DNA of 6,562 nt from Nitrosopumilales archaeon (lineage in GTDB: Archaea; Thermoproteota; Nitrososphaeria; Nitrososphaerales; Nitrososphaeraceae). This document shows positions 1 to 4,136 of the stretch, one piece after another. The notes under the pieces are model-generated. The model was not told the DNA's origin and did not search any database. It saw only the letters and a list, made by a program, of their open reading frames with translations. How positions within the stretch are numbered: the stretch's first letter is position 1; each line of letters begins with the position of its first letter. Position numbers and translations under genes: made by a program. The DNA lies in the NCBI GenBank assembly GCA_009665115.1, contig WJXE01000109.1, forward strand, positions 1 to 6,562, given 5' to 3'.

Positions 1-393
1 GTCGTAAAATACGCAAATCAATAGTGAAAGTTTGACGAACCTTGGATAGCGCAGGCTTTATCTTAGCAGTAGCCAAGGAGAATAATAGTATGGTTTTGAT
101 TGAAGAGGGCTCTGATTATAATCGCTAATGGTATGACAGATACTTTTATTAAATTAGTATCTAATTAATATAAGATTGTCTGAAATGAAAGAATTCCGTA
201 CAGATTACTTAAGAAAGTCATGTAAATCTATTTTTCTTACGAGGTGAGGGCCCCTGCATAGCAGGAAGAGATGCCTACGCGGTTAGAAGCCAAACCCTGA
301 TCAAAATTATGTTACAACGAGATAATTCATTGATGATAATAATGATAACCTAGCTTATGCAGTCGGGTTAAAAGAAAGGTAATACATAAACCG
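1..393. other. Intergenic region without a convincing gene
   Basis: No reading frame here is long enough or recognisable enough to call. A short open frame on the plus strand (42-128, TTG start, about 28 residues, ending ...EEGSDYNR) could be the tail of an older gene: the same frame continues upstream but is interrupted by TGA at 33-35. The base composition is AT-rich except for a GC-rich patch at about 241-300, annotated separately. The region lies downstream of the stop codon of the winged-helix gene at 394-639, so it could also hold that gene's 3' end. I see no T-rich hairpin terminator next to that stop. Confidence 0.5.
236..302. other. GC-rich structured patch, possible small RNA
   Basis: A compact GC-rich block stands out from AT-rich flanks. 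It contains a 5-bp hairpin CCTGC-ATA-GCAGG (253-265) and a 4-bp hairpin GGTT...AACC (281-296), and starts after the T-rich stretch ttttctta. It has no T-arm like a tRNA, no conserved RNase P or SRP core that I recognise, and no C/D boxes in the right order. It may be a small RNA or the 3' UTR of the gene that ends at 394. Neither strand is favoured. Confidence 0.2.
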
Positions 394-639
394 CTAGATG
401 CCGGTGGGTGCAACTAAATCACCGACTTGGTTATAGATTTGCAAGAAGTACATCCCTTTGTCTGTTGTCTTATAGGTTTGCTTCTCTTCCTCGTAAACTA
501 ACATACGATTTTCTTGTAACACCGTCAAATAATTCTGCAATTGATCAGGAGGTAAGAAGCGATTAAGTAGAATTCGACCCCTTTTGAAGTTGAGTGTCTC
601 GAGAATCATTGCAATTATGTCAAGCGGGGTGTATTCCAA
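394..639 (-). CDS. Small winged helix-turn-helix DNA-binding protein (ArnR1-like)
   Basis: An 81-residue protein that is essentially one winged-helix domain, probably a transcription regulator. In order: helix 1 (about 5-16, LDIIAMILETL), helix 2 (20-28), a recognition helix (30-44, PPDQLQNYLTVLQEN), a two-strand wing (46-58) and a closing helix with the hallmark T-x-K-G-x-x-F-L (59-70). This pattern is typical of the small archaeal ArnR1-like/HTH_45 proteins that are numerous in Thaumarchaeota. The start is TTG at 639-637. An in-frame TAA lies immediately upstream, so no longer form is possible, and the N-terminus MEYTPLDIIA fits the family. No Shine-Dalgarno motif is visible; a TATA-like box about 35 bp upstream implies a very short leader. 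No sensor or ligand domain is present, and the helix 1-helix 2 segment has lost the Lys/Thr-rich stretch common in relatives. The target genes are unknown. Confidence 0.82.
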   Translation of the reverse strand: MEYTPLDIIAMILETLNFKRGRILLNRFLPPDQLQNYLTVLQENRMLVYEEEKQTYKTTDKGMYFLQIYNQVGDLVAPTGI

Positions 640-669
640 TTATGTCCAAAGCCATTGGGAAACTAAGTA

Positions 670-680
670 TTTATATAAAA
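670..680 (-). promoter_or_regulatory. TATA-like box for the winged-helix gene
   Basis: On the minus strand the sequence reads TTTTATATAAA, a good archaeal TATA box. Its centre (about 675) predicts transcription starting near 649, about 10 nt before the TTG start at 639. This supports that non-ATG start and a nearly leaderless transcript. No purine-rich BRE is obvious upstream. Confidence 0.5.
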
Positions 681-1017
681 CTAATATTTGTAGGCGTCTA
701 TTTACATTAAAACAAATCACGTATGACTTAGATTAAATATAGTTTTGTAGTAGACCTTTTCTTAATCGAGTGTGATCAATAATATATTGTGCTACTACTG
801 TTCTCTTCTCTGTAAATTTGTTCACTTATTTGGAACAATTATTTATTCTCATGCTGTCCCCGCAGCATTCGACTTTTCCGTCTACACAGTGAAGGTTCTT
901 GGAAATTGGTTCACTACTTCAATGGGAGTTTGCAAGATGGCTCCATCTCCATAGCACGTTAAGAAAAGTGCTCAGCAAATAATATTATTTGATTCATTCA
1001 ATAATAAAAATCTAGTT

Positions 1018-1079
1018 AGCACGGTGCTGGCGACACATGCCAAGCTAGAGATTCTATATCCGGGTCGCTAGATGCGATC
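1018..1079. repeat. Cluster of three short hairpins
   Basis: Three stem-forming repeats lie in 62 bp: AGCAC-G-GTGCT (1018-1028), TGGC...GCCA (1028-1042) and GGTCGC-TAGAT-GCGATC (1063-1079, six pairs including one G-U). The segment is noticeably GC-richer than its flanks, and CTAG occurs on both sides of the first two stems (1012-1015 and 1045-1048). Such density suggests a folded RNA or a protein-binding region, but I recognise no RNA family, and T-loop and C/D boxes are absent. The first two stems share a base, so they compete in part. Confidence 0.3.
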
Positions 1080-1560
1080 TCAGACACTTAATTTCATTAA
1101 TGGATCGAAATCAGATTCGGTCTTACTATTTATCAGACTAGGCGTATATGGGATTTCACAGTAATAATAAGTCTATCTAATAAAATGCAGATTCTTTTGT
1201 TCTAGTGGCTATACTAAATCGATTATCCGAATATTAATAAACCTACTGACAAATTTCGAGTCATTTTTTTTAAATCCTCCGTATACCAATGTTAGAGATA
1301 GCAAATGTAGTTTGGACTTGATATATCCATATTGTTTGTCCGTTCTCTAATAACCTAGTCGTTGAAAGACTTTGTTATCGCCAAAGGGGCCCGACATGGA
1401 ATGACATTTTATATTTCCACCAATCTAATGAGCTAACTATCTCACATGCTGCCTCTAACCCGGTCTGCTTGTTACCTCTCTGGTCCACGCTTCTCCGTCG
1501 GCTAATGATATTCCTCAGTCACGCACAATTGGCTAAACTGTGTTGTTGCATGTTACAATT

Positions 1561-1584
1561 TTCTAGTTCTTGAACCTGCTAGAA
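1561..1584. repeat. Nested inverted repeat TTCTAG...CTAGAA
   Basis: The outer arms TTCTAG (1561-1566) and CTAGAA (1579-1584) enclose an inner GTTC-TT-GAAC (1566-1575). A third pairing, AGTTC with GAACT, is also possible, so alternative folds compete. It could be an operator for a dimeric regulator or the remains of a hairpin. No neighbouring promoter or gene start explains it. Confidence 0.3.
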
Positions 1585-1673
1585 CTCTAACTTTGTTCTG
1601 ATGGACTCCTATTTCCGCATTATGGAAAACACGGATTCCGTAATTAATGCTTACAGGCATTGTTTCAATATAC

Positions 1674-1692
1674 ATGAACAAACTTTGTTCAT
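1674..1692. repeat. 19-bp perfect palindrome just past the stop of the gene at 1699-2010
   Basis: The sequence ATGAACAAA-C-TTTGTTCAT has two perfect 9-bp arms around one base. It begins 6 bp beyond the stop codon of the minus-strand gene ending at 1699. The position suggests a transcript-end structure, but an intrinsic terminator would need a T-run after it on the minus strand, and none is present. As DNA it also has the form of a binding site for a dimeric regulator. A 1-nt loop is too tight, so a folded RNA would open the inner pairs. Confidence 0.45.
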
Positions 1693-1698
1693 AGACTG

Positions 1699-2010
1699 CT
1701 AAGATATATTATTAGTTGTGCTATCTAGAAAAGAAAGTTTCACTGATCCCAACAATTCTGATATAGGCTTGATATGCCCATAGCCATCCATTAGTCTGTT
1801 CCATATTCCCTTTATCTTTCCTCTATTCTCCGGATCGTCTTTCAGCAATACAATTAGGTCTTCTAATAAAGCAGCTAACTTCGGTTTATCCTCTTCTTCT
1901 ACTTCGCTCCTTACGATTTTTATTTCTGAAGACTCGTTTATGTCAGAACTTCGTTGTGATAATCCTCGAGTAAGGATGTCGATCCTCTTAATGATCTCAT
2001 CTCGTTCCAT
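1699..2010 (-). CDS. Acidic helical protein of unknown function
   Basis: A 103-residue protein in no family I can name. It is predicted soluble, with no signal peptide or membrane helix. Visible parts are an N-terminal helix (about 1-18, MERDEIIKRIDILTRGL), a polar Ser-rich linker (19-30), an acidic stretch with EVEEED (36-41) leading into an amphipathic Leu-rich helix (about 42-58), then KIKGIWNR (65-72) and a last hydrophobic helix around PISELLG (82-88). The short helix, linker, GIWNRL, hydrophobic helix order vaguely recalls the helical adaptor segments attached to some bacterial effector proteins, but this is only an impression. The ATG start at 2010 is well supported: a TATA box lies about 25 bp upstream, as expected for a leaderless archaeal transcript. 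It is divergent from the cupredoxin gene, and a perfect palindrome follows its stop. Confidence 0.68.
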   Translation of the reverse strand: MERDEIIKRIDILTRGLSQRSSDINESSEIKIVRSEVEEEDKPKLAALLEDLIVLLKDDPENRGKIKGIWNRLMDGYGHIKPISELLGSVKLSFLDSTTNNIS

Positions 2011-2030
2011 AGATGAATTATCCTAAGGAA

Positions 2031-2040
2031 TTATATAAAG
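2031..2040 (-). promoter_or_regulatory. TATA box of the gene at 1699-2010 (leaderless)
   Basis: The minus strand reads CTTTATATAA. Its centre at about 2035 is 25 bp upstream of the A of the ATG at 2010, the spacing at which archaeal RNA polymerase would start on or next to the start codon. No Shine-Dalgarno motif lies between. This is the clearest promoter in the window and strengthens the case that the small gene is real. Confidence 0.6.
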
Positions 2041-2150
2041 TGGAATCATTGCCAAAGCATAAAGAAGTATGGCGGAGGAGCAGAGAATCACTAGGAGTAG
2101 TAGCTTTCTCCTTTTAGTCCTAATCCTATAATTCTACTAGCTTCAAGGAT

Positions 2151-2162
2151 TTAAGCGCTTAA
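2151..2162. repeat. 12-bp perfect palindrome TTAAGCGCTTAA
   Basis: A perfect self-complementary dodecamer lies mid-way between the divergent starts at 2010 and 2384, flanked by several CAAGG motifs. It is suited to a homodimeric DNA-binding protein. It is about 115 bp from the TATA box at 2031-2040, too far to block that promoter directly. Confidence 0.35.
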
Positions 2163-2262
2163 CAAGGTCCAGATTCGACTTCCTTCCAAGGGGCAGTCGC
2201 AACAATACATCAATATTCATTTTATTAAATAAGCAGTAAAGTAGTAGGACCAGCCACCATAT

Positions 2263-2290
2263 CGAACCGGGGTGTTCTGATCCGGGTTCG
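2263..2290. repeat. Hairpin with CGAACC/GGTTCG arms upstream of the cupredoxin gene
   Basis: Six perfect pairs (2263-2268 with 2285-2290) can be extended inward by two G-C pairs if one G is bulged. The GGGTTCG stretch resembles a tRNA T-loop, but no acceptor or anticodon arms can be built around it on either strand. It is therefore a stand-alone element, either an operator or part of a structured 5' leader if transcription starts upstream of it. Confidence 0.35.
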
Positions 2291-2370
2291 TAGTGTAATA
2301 AATAATTAATTTACAGCAGGTACAAGCACATACAGGAGTATCTATTAAATTAAAGTAGCCCCTCATTCTT

Positions 2371-2376
2371 GGTGAG
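2371..2376 (+). promoter_or_regulatory. Ribosome binding site that decides the cupredoxin start
   Basis: GGTGAG, complementary to the conserved 3' end of archaeal 16S rRNA, lies 7 nt before the ATG at 2384. It overlaps the alternative upstream TTG start (2369), which would have no ribosome site of its own. This favours ATG 2384. Confidence 0.6.
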
Positions 2377-2383
2377 AGAAAGT

Positions 2384-3103
2384 ATGAACAATAAATTGGT
2401 CTTACTAACTGGTGCACTCGCGATAGCTATAGTCACAGGGATATTGTTGGTAGTTGTTAGTACTAGAATTTCGGGACCGGAATTCGTTTCTGGGAAATTA
2501 ATTTCTGCAAGGCTCTTGACTAATGCTAACACCCTGAATAATCTCACAACAGGGAATGTGGTCAAAGTAAAGACTGGCGGGGGAGACAATAATGTGTCAT
2601 CAACCCAATTTTTCCCACAAACAGTCGAAATTAAAACTGGAGGAAGTGTTACTTGGTACAATCCCACTCGGGTACCAGAACCCCATACCGTTACCTTTCA
2701 GATGGGTAGTTTATACCCAACACAATCTTTTCTGCCGGTAGAGGTATCGAAATCTGCTCAATTAACCCTATTGCCGTCGGCTGCTTCTAACGGCGAACCA
2801 ATTGTTGTCCCCGGGCAAAACCACACAAGTTTTATAATAGCCGCAAATGCTAGGGCATACAATCCGGTTGTCATTAATTCAAATGGCAGTATGACATTCC
2901 TTAATTGGGATGCGAAATATACTATGAATGGAAGTGAGAAGTATATTAATTCGGGCTGGTTGTTCCCAAACGGCGAGATCCCGCCAGGCATTCAAGCTGG
3001 AAGAACGTTCACGATAACTTTCGAGAAAGCAGGCTTATATGAGTACACTTGTGTTTTTCATCCATGGATGACTGGAAAGATCATTGTAAAACAAATAATC
3101 TAA
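2384..3103 (+). CDS. Membrane-anchored type 1 copper protein (cupredoxin)
   Basis: A 239-residue blue-copper protein, probably carrying electrons on the outer face of the membrane. Residues 4-26 form one hydrophobic helix (uncleaved anchor or signal), followed by a polar linker (30-65) and a cupredoxin fold. The first copper ligand is His101 in PEPHTV. The others are Cys223, His226 and Met229 in YTCVFHPWMTGK, the C-x2-H-x2-M spacing of amicyanin. About 120 residues separate His101 from Cys223, against about 40 in amicyanin, so the fold carries a large insertion that includes PGQNHTSF and SGWLFPNG. Similar long cupredoxins are characteristic of Thaumarchaeota, where copper proteins replace cytochrome c. 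ATG 2384 is chosen over TTG 2369 because of the ribosome site at 2371. The gene converges on ctaA. Its redox partner cannot be told from sequence, and a copper-storage or enzyme-accessory role remains possible. Confidence 0.9.
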   Translation: MNNKLVLLTGALAIAIVTGILLVVVSTRISGPEFVSGKLISARLLTNANTLNNLTTGNVVKVKTGGGDNNVSSTQFFPQTVEIKTGGSVTWYNPTRVPEPHTVTFQMGSLYPTQSFLPVEVSKSAQLTLLPSAASNGEPIVVPGQNHTSFIIAANARAYNPVVINSNGSMTFLNWDAKYTMNGSEKYINSGWLFPNGEIPPGIQAGRTFTITFEKAGLYEYTCVFHPWMTGKIIVKQII

Positions 3104-3140
3104 ATTACCATATAGTAGTACTAATACATCCGTTGCTTTG

Positions 3141-3160
3141 ATCGCGTGAATGCGATTTTA
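3141..3160 (+). terminator. Hairpin followed by T-run after the cupredoxin gene
   Basis: ATCGC-GTGAAT-GCGAT runs directly into TTTTA, 38 bp past the cupredoxin stop. T-rich ends are the usual archaeal termination signal and the short stem may help. On the minus strand no T-run follows the stem, so it serves the plus-strand gene, not ctaA. The stem is only five pairs plus a G-T, hence moderate confidence. Confidence 0.4.
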
Positions 3161-3209
3161 TAGAAAATTACCCTCACAGTCAATTATACGGTATTACTTT
3201 TAACGACTT

Positions 3210-3659
3210 CTATGGTTTGGTATTTATCAATCGATATGATGAGACGAAAGTAATCAGAGCCAACGCGAATAGAAAAACACCTGTCGATAAATGGGTTGCC
3301 ACAAGCAAAGCGTTTAATTTTGTATTGACAACAAACATACCCAATACAATCTGAACTGCGACTATAATACCAGCTGTAATAGCAGTTTTTCTCATAATTC
3401 CTGATTTCTTCGCAGCATAACCTGCAGTAGCAAAGACAACGCCTGCAGTAATCACCGCAACAATTCTATGAATTTCCTCAAAAAGGTACTTTTTTGGTGG
3501 AAAATTGAACCCGTTGGGACAAAGTGGCCAAGCAGGGCATGATAGCCCTTGATGTGAGGCATCAACATAAGTTCCGATTAGCATCACCGTAAAGAGCAAA
3601 GCTAATGACGCGAAAGAAAGGCAGACTATCCTCATCACATTCATGCGATCATCCACCAT
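3210..3659 (-). CDS. ctaA: Half-length heme A synthase (CtaA/COX15 family)
   Basis: A 149-residue membrane protein with four predicted helices (about 10-31, 63-83, 91-111, 117-141), half the eight helices of bacterial CtaA. CtaA oxidises the methyl group of heme O to give heme A for terminal oxidases. Diagnostic features are the extracellular loop GLSCPAWPLC with the Cys41/Cys47 pair, E61-x-x-H64-R at the start of helix 2, and His123 in helix 4 (ATHLSTG). These match the N-terminal half of B. subtilis CtaA (Cys35/Cys42, Glu57, His60, His123). Four-helix versions are known in archaea, e.g. Aeropyrum, and are thought to act as dimers. The start used is ATG 3659, nearly leaderless behind the AT-rich box at 3674-3687. 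ATG 3644 is an alternative, with GGTGGAT just before it, giving 144 residues. No ctaB is in the window. Copper respiration links it to the convergent cupredoxin. Confidence 0.88.
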   Translation of the reverse strand: MVDDRMNVMRIVCLSFASLALLFTVMLIGTYVDASHQGLSCPAWPLCPNGFNFPPKKYLFEEIHRIVAVITAGVVFATAGYAAKKSGIMRKTAITAGIIVAVQIVLGMFVVNTKLNALLVATHLSTGVFLFALALITFVSSYRLINTKP

Positions 3660-3673
3660 GGTACGCGCTAATT

Positions 3674-3687
3674 AGATAATTATTAAC
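3674..3687. promoter_or_regulatory. Shared AT-rich promoter box for ctaA and the divergent small gene
   Basis: The stretch AGATAATTATTAAC reads as a TATA-like box on both strands. Its centre (about 3680-3683) lies roughly 24 bp from the ctaA ATG (3659, minus) and about 26-28 bp from GTG 3708 (plus). Each distance fits a leaderless or nearly leaderless archaeal transcript. The two start codons are only 48 bp apart, so binding of TBP in one direction probably competes with the other. Confidence 0.4.
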
Positions 3688-3707
3688 CTTACATCTTGCT
3701 TCGAAGG

Positions 3708-3894
3708 GTGGCTAACATCGCCGCATACTACGAAAGGCTCTTCCAAAAAATGGCAAGAAAAGCTGCGATACAATGAACCTTATATCAAGAACTACAATAT
3801 GGAAATGATGAGGATTATGGGAAGAGCTTACGGAGAGGCTTTGAAGCTGAGAAAGTTGAAAAATACCAAGTATCAGTCCCGACTAGCCTATTAG
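3708..3894 (+). pseudogene. Small basic Tyr-rich protein gene broken by a frameshift in an A6 run
   Basis: Two overlapping frames join at the six-A run 3745-3750. The first (GTG 3708, VANIAAYYERLFQ...) ends at TGA 3774-3776. The second continues KWQEKLRYNEPYIKNYN... to TAG 3892-3894 and has no usable start near the junction. Removing one A fuses them into a coherent 61-residue protein with 10 aromatic residues (8 Tyr), 13 Lys/Arg and 5 Glu, predicted largely helical, soluble and basic. I do not recognise the family. Support for a real gene is the uninterrupted, amino-acid-balanced second frame (over 140 nt) and the promoter box 26-28 bp before the GTG. TTG 3696 is an upstream alternative but lies too close to that box. 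It may be a genuine pseudogene, a sequencing error in the homopolymer, or, less likely, a frameshifting site. Position next to ctaA hints at a respiratory link, unproven. Confidence 0.5.
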
Positions 3895-4136
3895 AATAAG
3901 AATCCTTAACATATAATTGAAATTGATACAGCAAATAGCAGATAATCGAACGATCAAGTTTATCACCTGCTAGCCCAGATTTGTCATGACAGCGTGTTAG
4001 CTATGGTAATGAAGCAAAAGAAAGTTTTATTATTATCGATGCTAAATTAGTTGTAACCTGTTCAGTTCTTTCTAACATTCGTCGGATATTCCGATCATGC
4101 AGAGAAGTTTTACTAGTTTATTTCATTACGGCTAAG

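Larger units (their letters stand above)
681..1698. other. About 1 kb AT-rich intergenic region with scattered inverted repeats
   Basis: This gap lies between two minus-strand genes and has no frame I would call a gene. The longest plus-strand frame (GTG 772 to 954, 60 residues) matches no family I know. On the minus strand of the same stretch (about 840-965) two adjacent short frames give gene-like peptides (one with ...VECCGDSMR...) that would need a frameshift to join, so a decayed gene is possible but unproven. Other contents are a hairpin cluster at 1018-1079, a run of eight T at 1264-1271, nested repeats at 1561-1584 and a 19-bp palindrome at 1674-1692. No tRNA, IS ends or transposase were seen. 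Confidence 0.5.
2041..2370. other. Divergent intergenic region upstream of the cupredoxin gene
   Basis: No gene is supported here. A minus-strand frame spanning 2217-2417 runs into the cupredoxin start and looks like a shadow. The region holds a 12-bp perfect palindrome (2151-2162), a hairpin with arms CGAACC/GGTTCG (2263-2290), and two AT-rich candidates for the cupredoxin promoter, TATTAAATTAAA at 2343-2354 and an AT tract at about 2294-2312. The first would start transcription near 2375, cutting into the ribosome site at 2371-2376. The second would give a leader of roughly 45-55 nt that keeps it. I cannot choose between them. Confidence 0.45.

Noticed and set aside
42..128. Short plus-strand frame ending ...EEGSDYNR
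   Set aside because: Only 28 residues, no recognised family, and an in-frame TGA at 33-35 separates it from the window edge; too little to call a gene remnant.
597..652. Direct repeat (TGGACATAATTGGAAT and TTGACATAATTGCAAT) at the start of the winged-helix gene, with an upstream out-of-frame ATG (655-653)
   Set aside because: It first suggested a duplication that broke an older ATG start, but only about 15 bases match and the N-terminus from TTG 639 already fits the family. It is probably coincidence.
772..954. Plus-strand open frame of 60 residues starting at GTG
   Set aside because: No recognisable family, no ribosome site, Cys/Tyr/Phe-rich composition typical of chance frames, and a competing gene-like reading on the other strand.
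2255..2300. tRNA-like GGGTTCG / CGGTTCGATA
   Set aside because: The T-loop consensus is present, but flanking bases do not form a five-pair T-stem and no acceptor or anticodon arm can be built on either strand.
2217..2667. Minus-strand frames overlapping the cupredoxin start
   Set aside because: They lie opposite a securely identified gene and show no family features; treated as shadows.
4082..4094. Hairpin TCGGA-TAT-TCCGA downstream of gatE as terminator
   Set aside because: Stem of five pairs with no T-run following on the minus strand; not sufficient to call a terminator.
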